Origin: Anaerolineae bacterium
Lineage (GTDB): Bacteria > Chloroflexota > Anaerolineae > B4-G1 > SLSP01
Length of the DNA: 33,998 nt
NCBI GenBank assembly: GCA_025454475.1
Contig: JALOOJ010000017.1
Location: forward strand, 1 to 33,998
Direction of reading: 5' to 3'
In this document: positions 17,901 through 23,871 of the stretch, piece after piece
How positions within the stretch are numbered: position 1 is the stretch's first letter
Layout: every line of letters starts with the position of its first letter
Notes under the pieces: generated by a model
Database searches by the model: none
Seen by the model: only the letters and a program-made list of their open reading frames with translations
Told to the model about the DNA's origin: nothing
Translations under genes and position numbers: made by a program

Positions 17901-17931
17901 CCTCGTCGAGGATATCGAGATCGCCGACTGA
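14902..17931 (+). CDS. GH43-like / GH3 fusion glycosidase
   Basis: The protein has 1009 aa. Residues 1-310 look like a five-bladed beta-propeller of the GH43/GH117 type: RIRDPFVLADP (Asp22 candidate base), GIWAPEMHAYQDRFYLF (73-89), LDGTLWVEDG (Asp149) and VTDGPFLYRT (211-220). From 315 a complete GH3 enzyme follows: IEERIGDILTRMTLDEKV, the barrel segment PNADLGRDIRWGR, LLKHFLANSNEDER, and GIICTDAGAL with Asp559 as nucleophile. The second GH3 domain (RSIVLLKNAG, IAVIGPRAD) and an Fn3-like domain (VTNTGTRAGDEVVQLYV) complete it. This suggests a bifunctional debranching enzyme, for example arabinofuranosidase plus beta-xylosidase or beta-glucosidase. AAGGAG precedes the ATG inside the end of the GH36-like gene. 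No signal peptide is visible. Confidence 0.88.
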   Translation: MSKVANSFRLTDQGVLTPRIRDPFVLADPATRTYYLCTSLGKAVGVYTSKDLETWQGPTTVYEIPPGFWAQRGIWAPEMHAYQDRFYLFLTCSTDDRLPGNPTPAPERPANWPPLVKRGSQVLVADSPLGPFRPFHNRAHTPADKMTLDGTLWVEDGVPTMVYCHEWVQMGDGTVEAMRLAHDLSDVVGDPVTLFRGSDAARVRPGQDRYVTDGPFLYRTRTGRLLMLWSTFGLQGYMTIVAASESGTLHGPWAQQPRPLFAQDGGHAMVFRDFGGRLMLILHHPNRTPNERALLFELEDRGDTLSVVHRHPSQYPFADPAVPIEERIGDILTRMTLDEKVACLGTVPNVPRLGIWGSGHVEGLHGLAMGGPGGWGGDAPIPTTQFPQAIGLGETWDPDLIQRAAAIEGYEARYVAQSKAYERGGLVVRAPNADLGRDIRWGRTEECYGEDPYLNGTLVTAFVRGLQGNDPRYWQTASLLKHFLANSNEDERVRSSSDFDERLLREYYSAPFRMGISEGGARAFMAAYNAYNGIPCTVHPILRDITVDEWGQDGIICTDAGALTMLVTEHRYYPDPEMAAAASIKAGINQFLDRYREGTEGALASGLLTEANIDASLRGVFRVMMKLGLLDPPDSVPYSAIGQDGEPEPWLSERHRAFARLVTQRSIVLLKNAGALLPLDRTKVRSIAVIGPRADEVLLDWYSGTPPYTVTPFAGIQTKVGERISVTYVADNEGGAAARAARAADVAIVCVGNHPTGDAGWAQCPTPSDGKEAVDRRSIILEQEALIKEVYRANPNTVVVLISSFPFAITWTDHHVPAIVHLTHNSQELGNALADVLFGDASPGGRLVQTWPRAIEQLPPRLDYDLRNGRTYMYFRGEPLYPFGYGLSYTTFAYANLRLSTALLQPEDCMTVSVDVTNTGTRAGDEVVQLYVHHLNSAVDRPAKALKGFRRLTLLPGETHTVKLVLSWDALSHWNPDAGRFETEAGTVRVMVGSSAATIHLVEDIEIAD

Positions 17932-17940
17932 CAAGCATAG

Positions 17941-17971
17941 GGCCCCGCTGCACGAGCTGTGCAGCGGGGCC
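17941..17971. terminator. Strong hairpin terminator between convergent operons
   Basis: A perfect 13-bp GC-rich stem (GGCCCCGCTGCAC/GTGCAGCGGGGCC) with a 5-nt loop starts 9 nt after the GH43/GH3 stop. It can serve that operon and the minus-strand HMA gene that ends at 18036. There is no clear T-tract on either side. Confidence 0.75.
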
Positions 17972-18035
17972 TGCCTTCCGAGACTACCTCGAGACGGCGG
18001 GCTTCCGCTATCGTCCCTAGTCGCCGCCGGCTTGC

Positions 18036-18245
18036 CTACGTCTGCACATCGTAGCCCAATGCCCGGATGGCCTCGACCAAGTGCGCCTCTGTCAGTCTTG
18101 TCTCATCGAACTCAACGTCCAGCCGCTGACGGCGATAACTCGCGCTGGCTCGGTGTACTCCCGGCAGATCGTCCTCCAGCGACTCGAGGCGCATCGCGCA
18201 CATAGAACAGTGCATTCCCTGAATGTGATAGGACTTCTTCTGCAT
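18036..18245 (-). CDS. HMA-domain copper chaperone (CopZ-like), distal copy
   Basis: The protein has 69 aa, one heavy-metal-associated domain. The metal site GMHCSMC (residues 10-16) has the GMxCxxC pattern with an extra His and Met around it, and the fold continues with LPGVHRASASYRRQRLDVEF and a C-terminal ALGYDV. It would bind Cu(I) in the cytoplasm and pass it to a partner. GGGGAG lies before the ATG. It follows the TauE/SafE-cupredoxin gene after 36 nt, so it is probably in the same CsoR-controlled arm. In related organisms an HMA domain can be fused to this transporter type; here it is separate. Confidence 0.88.
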   Translation of the reverse strand: MQKKSYHIQGMHCSMCAMRLESLEDDLPGVHRASASYRRQRLDVEFDETRLTEAHLVEAIRALGYDVQT

Positions 18246-18281
18246 CGGGTACTCCCCTACTCCAGCCTGTATGTGCGCGAC

Positions 18282-19433
18282 CTAGCGATCGAAGATGATC
18301 TCACCCGTGTACATACCCATCGAGCACGAATAGCGCAGCACGGTGCCCGGCGCCATAGGGGGTATCTCAATGGTCTCGCTCCCGGTCTCGGGCAGCAGTT
18401 TCTCTACCCACAGTGCCGGGATGATAAAGGCGCGTGAACACGAGCGCGTATTCTGTGTGGTAACGGTGAGCATCGACGCGACGTTGGCCACGGCATGCTG
18501 CGTCGGCGGGAAGTAGCCGTCAGGACGAGCCTCGATAGCCAGCTCCTGAACATCGTTCTCAGTCGTCACGCCGTAAACCTGTGGCGCATCAGTCGAGGGC
18601 GGCAATGTGTCCGAGGCAGCACTGGTGGTCCGCCCGCCAACCGCGGCACGCATCAGCCGGCTCACGCTCACGGGGGAGCCCATCATGTTCATCCCGGTCT
18701 CAATGGCTACGAGGCCCAGGACCAGCATAAGCACAGCAACGACACGAACAAAGGTCGTCTCGAGTCGTTTCCCGAGGCGCGTAGCCGAATAGGCCACGGC
18801 GAAGAACACAGGGCTCGTTCCCAACGTGAAGGCTGCCATCAACACGGCGCCCGTCAGCGCATTCCCACTGCCCATGGCGGTCGCCATCATCGCTTGGGTG
18901 ACACCACACGGAATCAGCACGGTCATTGCGCCCAGTATCAGCGGGGTCGCGATGGACACGTCACGCTTCGAGGTGCGGCGAATGGCACGTGTAACGAACG
19001 AGGGCGGCTCAAATGCGAAGAAACTGAACATAGGGTGGACGTTCAACATCCGCAGCGCGTTCCCGATCATGAAGACACCAATCCCGAGCTGCAAGATGGC
19101 ACGCGTCAGCGCATTGAGCTGCAGGATGGAGCCAAGAGCGCCCAGCAGAAAGCCAAGGATCGTGTAGGCCACGAGCTTCGCACCCAGAAATAACAGGATA
19201 GGCTGAGCCGCGTCGGCTCCTGCCTCAGGCACAACACCCTGGTGCGGCCTGCCACTCAGGCGAGCAGGGCGGCGACTCGCCTTTCGCGAAAGATGCGTCA
19301 TACCGTTCCGACGGCCCACATCTGCCTCAAGCCGATGCGCCACCGAGCTTGCTAGCAGCCCACCCTGCACGGCGAGGCAGCTTAGCCCGCCGGTGGTCAA
19401 CCCGGTGATAAAGGCGATCCAGAGACTTGTCAT
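18282..19433 (-). CDS. TauE/SafE-type membrane protein with C-terminal cupredoxin-like domain
   Basis: The protein has 383 aa (384 from the ATG at 19436). Several transmembrane helices carry GGLSCLAVQGGLL near the N-terminus and IPCGVTQAMM in the middle, the paired Cys-containing helices of the DsbD/SafE transporter fold. A loop of about 45 residues after the first helix is basic and low complexity. The last ~60 residues form a cupredoxin-like tail with Cys in RSCSRAF and YSCSMGMYTG, a likely Cu site with Met. It probably moves copper or copper-linked reductant across the membrane. The second ATG (19433) is better spaced from AAGGGGGA. It diverges from csoR, with the operator between. Confidence 0.8.
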   Translation of the reverse strand: MTSLWIAFITGLTTGGLSCLAVQGGLLASSVAHRLEADVGRRNGMTHLSRKASRRPARLSGRPHQGVVPEAGADAAQPILLFLGAKLVAYTILGFLLGALGSILQLNALTRAILQLGIGVFMIGNALRMLNVHPMFSFFAFEPPSFVTRAIRRTSKRDVSIATPLILGAMTVLIPCGVTQAMMATAMGSGNALTGAVLMAAFTLGTSPVFFAVAYSATRLGKRLETTFVRVVAVLMLVLGLVAIETGMNMMGSPVSVSRLMRAAVGGRTTSAASDTLPPSTDAPQVYGVTTENDVQELAIEARPDGYFPPTQHAVANVASMLTVTTQNTRSCSRAFIIPALWVEKLLPETGSETIEIPPMAPGTVLRYSCSMGMYTGEIIFDR

Positions 19434-19466
19434 CATTCCCCCTTGACGGATGCCGCGATCAGCGGT

Positions 19467-19516
19467 ATAGTAAGCACCATACCCCCCCCAGGGGGGAGGG
19501 GTATACTAGCTATTAT
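19467..19516. promoter_or_regulatory. Divergent copper-responsive control region with CsoR-type operator
   Basis: A G-tract palindrome at 19479-19504 has outer arms ATACCCC and GGGGTAT around a C-run/G-run core, the form of CsoR boxes. A minus-strand -10-like TACTAT lies at 19472-19467, and plus-strand -10-like TATACT (19502-19507) and TATTAT (19511-19516) lie on the other side. A bound CsoR tetramer would cover the -35 regions of both arms. Regulation by CsoR is inferred from the site and the adjacent gene. Confidence 0.75.
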
Positions 19517-19548
19517 AGCGGACATGGCGCGGAGCGCAAGGAGGCAGT

Positions 19549-19911
19549 TTGGCTCAGGAACAGATCCATCAGATGCACCAACCGGCAGTGGAGCCGGCAG
19601 ACCATGCGACGGGTCATCCGGCTCAGCACATTGGTCACGGCAGTCATCACGAGGCCGCCCTCAAGCGACTGAGGAGCGCGGAGGGACACCTGCGAGGCAT
19701 TCAGAGGATGGTGGAGGAGGACGCCTACTGTATCGAGATCATCCATCAGATCCAGGCGGTGCAGGCGGCGCTGTCCAAGATCAGCGTCCAGATTCTCGAT
19801 GAACACCTTAACACCTGCGTTCTAACTGCCGTGCGCGGCGACGATCCCGTGGAGCGCGAGCGCGTTCTCAAGGAGATCAGCGATGTCTTCGAGATGGTCG
19901 CCAAGGGATGA
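19549..19911 (+). CDS. csoR: CsoR-family copper-sensing repressor with His-rich N-terminus
   Basis: The protein has 120 aa. The DUF156/CsoR helical core begins near residue 36 (ALKRLRSAEGHLRGIQRMV). The Cu(I) ligand pattern is Cys61 (AYCIEI), His86 and Cys90 (EHLNTC), matching the C-H-C set of copper-sensing CsoR. The first 34 residues carry eight His and one Met, an extension beyond the core fold that could bind or buffer metal. The start is TTG at 19549, supported by AAGGAGG four bases upstream; an ATG at 19524 is out of frame. It leads the operon csoR-copZ-copA. It should repress at the adjacent operator and release DNA on binding Cu(I). Confidence 0.93.
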   Translation: MAQEQIHQMHQPAVEPADHATGHPAQHIGHGSHHEAALKRLRSAEGHLRGIQRMVEEDAYCIEIIHQIQAVQAALSKISVQILDEHLNTCVLTAVRGDDPVERERVLKEISDVFEMVAKG

Positions 19912-19969
19912 CACGACATCCGCGTACAAGGTAGGATAGCCAGGTATTCACAGAATAGGAGACATGATG

Positions 19970-20176
19970 ATGACAACCGTAACGTACAGGATTCCGAATA
20001 TCTCGTGCAAGCACTGCGTCCACGCGATCAAGATGGAGGTAGGAGAGTTGCCCGGTGTGCAGGCAGTCGACGCGGATGTCGACTCCAGAACAGCGACGAT
20101 CACCTTCGATGCCCCGGCATCCGAGGTGCAGATCAAGGCACTATTGGCCGAGATCAACTACCCGCCCGCCAGCTAA
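19970..20176 (+). CDS. copZ: Copper chaperone CopZ (HMA domain)
   Basis: The protein has 68 aa from the third of three consecutive ATG codons (70 aa from 19964). The metal site is NISCKHCVHAI, i.e. CxxC with an internal His. It is followed by ELPGVQAVDADVDSRTATITF and ALLAEINY, the standard ferredoxin-like HMA fold. The AGGAG at 19957-19961 fits the third ATG best. It probably delivers Cu(I) to CopA encoded 50 nt downstream and to CsoR. Location is cytoplasmic. Confidence 0.92.
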   Translation: MTTVTYRIPNISCKHCVHAIKMEVGELPGVQAVDADVDSRTATITFDAPASEVQIKALLAEINYPPAS

Positions 20177-20225
20177 ACCAGGTGTTGCAGAGACCACCCG
20201 ACCGTAGCCCCAGGAGGCAACCCGA

Positions 20226-22670
20226 ATGGCGAATACGAGACGACTGACGCTGCCGGTCACCGGCATGACCTGTGCCAACTGCGTGGCGACGGTTGAGCGC
20301 AGCCTTAGGAAAGTGAACGGTGTGCAAGATGCAGCCGTCAATCTGTCGTCGGAGCGTGCCACGGTCGAGTTCGACCCCACACTCGTGATCCTGCCCGATC
20401 TCATCGGGCGTGTGGAGCGTGCCGGCTATGGGGTCGCCACCGGCGAAGCAGACTTCGCCATCAGGCGTATGAGTGACAGCTCGGACGCAGCACGTCTCGA
20501 AACCGCCCTCGGCAAACTTGAGGGTGTCCTTGAGGCTCAGGTGAACTTCGTCGCAGAGCGCGCTCGTGTCCGCTACATTCCCACGATCGTCAGCCAAGGT
20601 GAGTTGCGTCGTGTCGTAGCGACGACCGGCTTCGAGGCTGTTGAGGTCGGTGGCCAAGCCGAGGACGCCGAAGCGCTGGCGCGCGCCGCCGAGACTGCCC
20701 ATCAGCGTCATCTTCTCGTCGTCGGCCTGCTGTTCACAGTGCCGCTGTTCATCCTATCGATGTCCGCGGACTTAGGGCTGCTTCCAATGGCGTGGGCGCA
20801 TGCGCCGTGGCTCAAGTGGGTGATGCTTGTACTGGCCACTCCGGTGCAGTTCTACGTAGGCTGGCAGTATTACGTCGGTGCAGCAAAAGCCCTGCGGAAT
20901 GGCGCCGCCAACATGGATGTCCTCGTGGCGTTGGGCAGCTCCGCCGCCTTCTTCTACTCGCTGCCCGTGACATTCGGTCTGCTGGGCGGGCACGTCTACT
21001 TTGAGACTGCCGCCGTGATCATCACCCTGATCAAACTCGGCAAGTTCCTGGAGGCTCGCGCCAAGGGTCACACCAGCGAGGCCATCAAGAAGCTCATGAG
21101 CTTGCGCTCAAAGACTGCCCGAGTCTCGCGTGACGGAGGGGATGGCCTCGGCCAGCGCGAGATCGAGGTGTCGATCGACGACGTCCGTGTCGGCGACATT
21201 GTGACGGTTCGCCCCGGCGAGACGATTCCTGTGGACGGCGTCGTGATCGAGGGACGATCGAGCGTCGACGAGTCGATGCTCACCGGCGAATCACTCCCCG
21301 TAGATAAGGGGCCCGGCGCAGCTGTTGTCGGCGCCACGCTGAACAAGCTAGGACTGCTCAGGTTCGAGGCGACGAAGGTGGGCAAGGAGACTGCACTGGC
21401 GCAGATCATTCGCTTGGTCGAGGAGGCGCAGGGAAGCAAAGCCCCCATCCAGAAACTGGCTGATCAGATATCAGCCTACTTCGTGCCCGTCGTGATCGCC
21501 ATCGCCTTGGCCACGGCGCTCGTTTGGTACTTCCTCGTACCTCTGCCCTACGGCTCGGATGTCGGGCTCTTTACCCGCGCGCTCATCCATATGGTGGCAG
21601 TGCTAGTGATTGCGTGTCCCTGCGCAATGGGACTGGCAACGCCGACCGCTGTGATGGTAGGGACTGGCAAGGGCGCGCAGATGGGCATCTTGCTCAAGTC
21701 CGGAGAGGCGCTGGAACGTGCGGGGCGCATCACAACCGTCGTACTCGACAAGACCGGCACCATCACAAGGGGTCAGCCTGCCGTCACGGACGTGGTCACC
21801 GGAGACGGCATCGAGGAGAACGAGCTCCTCCGCCTGGCCGCTTCTGTCGAGAAGGGGAGTGAGCATCCGCTTGGCGAGGCCATTCAGGCCGAGGCAGGCG
21901 ACCGTGGGCTCCAGCTCTCGGAGCCAACGGGATTCCTGGCCGAAGCGGGCCACGGGGTCAGCGCTTCTGTCGATGGCCGACGGATACTGATTGGCAATGT
22001 CAGGCTGATGGCGCGGCACGATATCCCCCTCGACGGACTGGAGAGCGCACTACAGCGAGTTCAGGGCCAGGGAAAGAGCGCTATGCTCGTAGCCATTGAT
22101 AACAGCGCAAGTGGTGTGATCGGCGTGGCCGACACGGTCAAGGATAGCTCGCGGGAGGCTGTTGCACAACTCCACGCGCTCGGCCTACACGTGGCGATGC
22201 TCACCGGCGACACGGCGCAGACAGCCCACGTGATTGCAGGACAGGTAGGAATCGATGTGACTCTCGCAGAAGTGCTGCCGGGCGACAAGGCGGCTGAGGT
22301 AAAGAAGCTTCAGGCTGGGGGCGATGTCGTCGCTATGGTCGGCGACGGCATCAACGACGCGCCTGCGCTGGCTCAGGCTGACGTTGGCATCGCCATCGGC
22401 ACCGGAACCGATGTGGCAATGGCATCGGCGCCGGTGGTTCTGATCAGCGGCGACCTACGCGGAGTGCCACGGGCCATTGCCCTGTCGCGGCGCACGTTGC
22501 GCACGATCAAACAGAACCTGTTTTGGGCGTTCTTCTACAACGTCATCCTGATCCCGGCTGCCGCTATCGGACTGCTTAGCCCAATGCTGGCCGCCGGTGC
22601 GATGGCCTTCAGCAGCGTCTTTGTGGTGACCAATAGCCTGCGACTCAGGCACGCGGACATCGGTCTGTAG
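20226..22670 (+). CDS. copA: Copper-exporting P1B-type ATPase CopA
   Basis: The protein has 814 aa. The first HMA domain carries GMTCANC (Cys16, Cys19). A second HMA-like domain (about 76-145) keeps the fold pattern, but the metal site reads RMSDSSD (81-87), with Asp84 and Asp87 where the two Cys should be. The ATPase core follows with eight expected membrane helices, TGES in the actuator domain (353-356), the transmembrane Cu site CPC (464-466), DKTGT (508-512), an EHPLGEAI His-Pro motif, GDGINDAP and the C-terminal NSLRL. The enzyme pumps Cu(I) out of the cytoplasm using ATP. AGGAGG lies 9 nt before the ATG. It is the last gene of the csoR-copZ-copA operon. Confidence 0.97.
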   Translation: MANTRRLTLPVTGMTCANCVATVERSLRKVNGVQDAAVNLSSERATVEFDPTLVILPDLIGRVERAGYGVATGEADFAIRRMSDSSDAARLETALGKLEGVLEAQVNFVAERARVRYIPTIVSQGELRRVVATTGFEAVEVGGQAEDAEALARAAETAHQRHLLVVGLLFTVPLFILSMSADLGLLPMAWAHAPWLKWVMLVLATPVQFYVGWQYYVGAAKALRNGAANMDVLVALGSSAAFFYSLPVTFGLLGGHVYFETAAVIITLIKLGKFLEARAKGHTSEAIKKLMSLRSKTARVSRDGGDGLGQREIEVSIDDVRVGDIVTVRPGETIPVDGVVIEGRSSVDESMLTGESLPVDKGPGAAVVGATLNKLGLLRFEATKVGKETALAQIIRLVEEAQGSKAPIQKLADQISAYFVPVVIAIALATALVWYFLVPLPYGSDVGLFTRALIHMVAVLVIACPCAMGLATPTAVMVGTGKGAQMGILLKSGEALERAGRITTVVLDKTGTITRGQPAVTDVVTGDGIEENELLRLAASVEKGSEHPLGEAIQAEAGDRGLQLSEPTGFLAEAGHGVSASVDGRRILIGNVRLMARHDIPLDGLESALQRVQGQGKSAMLVAIDNSASGVIGVADTVKDSSREAVAQLHALGLHVAMLTGDTAQTAHVIAGQVGIDVTLAEVLPGDKAAEVKKLQAGGDVVAMVGDGINDAPALAQADVGIAIGTGTDVAMASAPVVLISGDLRGVPRAIALSRRTLRTIKQNLFWAFFYNVILIPAAAIGLLSPMLAAGAMAFSSVFVVTNSLRLRHADIGL

Positions 22671-22682
22671 TTCCCAGCGTGG

Positions 22683-22688
22683 TATAAT
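22683..22688 (+). promoter_or_regulatory. Extended -10 promoter of the GRE unit
   Basis: The sequence TGGTATAATGG is an extended -10 with a perfect TATAAT, 12 nt after the copA stop. The expected start of transcription is about 22695, only a few bases before the ribosome binding site of the 36-aa ORF at 22707. Confidence 0.55.
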
Positions 22689-22706
22689 GGAACTCACTGG
22701 AGTTAC

Positions 22707-22817
22707 ATGGCCTACTGCGACTATACTCAGTTCCGAACCAGCGCTGCAGCCTCAGGGCGCAGTGGATCCTGCAGCCTTCAGGTTATCTGTGCCTTAGCTT
22801 CCAAGGGCCTGCAGTAG
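22707..22817 (+). CDS. Possible 36-aa small ORF upstream of the transglycosylase-like gene
   Basis: An ATG at 22707 follows GGAG by four bases and opens a 36-codon frame (starting MAYCDYTQFRTSAAASG) that stops at 22817. This is 16 nt before the next gene, which has no ribosome binding site of its own. The product has three Cys and no recognised family. It could be a leader that couples translation to the next gene, or an accidental ORF. Confidence 0.3.
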   Translation: MAYCDYTQFRTSAAASGRSGSCSLQVICALASKGLQ

Positions 22818-22833
22818 GCCTGAGCTGTTTGCT

Positions 22834-23856
22834 ATGCGCAGTCAGAGCATCGTGCGGTTGGCTATCGTTGCGGTCGTTGCCGCGACCTTCACGGCTCAAG
22901 CCGTCAACGCTCCCCCCAGCTCCGCCTACGATAGCCCCGGCCTCCCCGAGGTCGGGGCCCAGAAGCCGCAGCCACAGAAGGAGCTCTCGGTGTGTGGGCT
23001 CGCGAAATCCCCACAGCGACGGTTGCTGGCTGGGCACCGTGCCATCCCTTCAGCCGTAGCCGTCTGGGCTCAGGTTCCAGATCCCACCGATGAGGACGCC
23101 GGTGACACCCTATGGGAAGCGCGGTATCTGATCTACCAGGAGCTGATCTCTCAGGGGAGCACTCCGTTGTTTCGCTCAGGGGGCGACTACCTGGAAGCTG
23201 AGGATGGGACGCCAATATGCCTCCTGCACGGGCGATCCGACGTTCTGGACAATAGCGAGCTCATTCGAACCGTCGCTGCGGAGTACCCAAGCATCGCGCC
23301 CGTGGTGGTGGCTGCGTGCATCGCCGAACAGGCCAGTGATGTGGAGCGCATCTTCGGCCTGGACGTGCTCGAGAAGACCATCCTGTCCGTCCCCGGGCAG
23401 GAGAACATGTCCATCGGCATCGCCCAGATTCGGCCCACGGAGGCTATGTCGCTGGGGCTGACCCTGGATCCCCTCGATCTGTTCGACCCGGAGATCGCCG
23501 TGCGAGGGATGGTAGCGAAGCTTCGTTCTGTAGACCAACGCATCGATACCTTACAAGACCCGGATAACCCGGTGTCGCTGACCGAGCGTTACATGCTTCT
23601 CTCGCTGGGGCAGAACAGCCCCGGCATCGCCGACGAGTACTTTCAGGAGGCAGGGAACTGGAACGTGCTCCTGAGTCGAGATAACAACGCGCGCGTAATG
23701 CGTTACTTCCTCGTCCACCTTGATTGGCTGGTCGCCAACGGATGGGAGCTCCCGGAGGACGTAGACCTGGATCACTGGCGCAAGATCGCGTTCTCGTCCC
23801 CACAGGAGATCGAGGACCCGAACTCAGAAAGCACCCCGCAACCACCAACACTGTGA
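22834..23856 (+). CDS. Secreted lysozyme/SLT-like protein
   Basis: The protein has 340 aa. Residues 1-26 are a signal peptide (basic start, hydrophobic core, AQAVNA cleavage-type end). A Pro-rich segment follows. The domain at about 135-320 has PVVVAACIAEQASD, where Glu165 is a candidate catalytic acid, then MSIGIAQIRPTEAMSLGL (192-209), which resembles the G-x-x-Q-I-x-P-T-A strand of goose-type lysozymes and lytic transglycosylases. It ends with helices and an acidic, Ser/Pro-rich tail. It would cut or bind peptidoglycan outside the membrane. No ribosome binding site is seen at the ATG. The stop lies 15 nt before the GRE gene, so the two are probably co-transcribed, an odd pairing. Function is moderately supported. 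Confidence 0.6.
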   Translation: MRSQSIVRLAIVAVVAATFTAQAVNAPPSSAYDSPGLPEVGAQKPQPQKELSVCGLAKSPQRRLLAGHRAIPSAVAVWAQVPDPTDEDAGDTLWEARYLIYQELISQGSTPLFRSGGDYLEAEDGTPICLLHGRSDVLDNSELIRTVAAEYPSIAPVVVAACIAEQASDVERIFGLDVLEKTILSVPGQENMSIGIAQIRPTEAMSLGLTLDPLDLFDPEIAVRGMVAKLRSVDQRIDTLQDPDNPVSLTERYMLLSLGQNSPGIADEYFQEAGNWNVLLSRDNNARVMRYFLVHLDWLVANGWELPEDVDLDHWRKIAFSSPQEIEDPNSESTPQPPTL

Positions 23857-23871
23857 CACTGGAGACACGCA

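Noticed and set aside
19524-19548. ATG at 19524 as csoR start
   Set aside because: Out of frame with the DUF156 core; the TTG at 19549 has AAGGAGG directly upstream.
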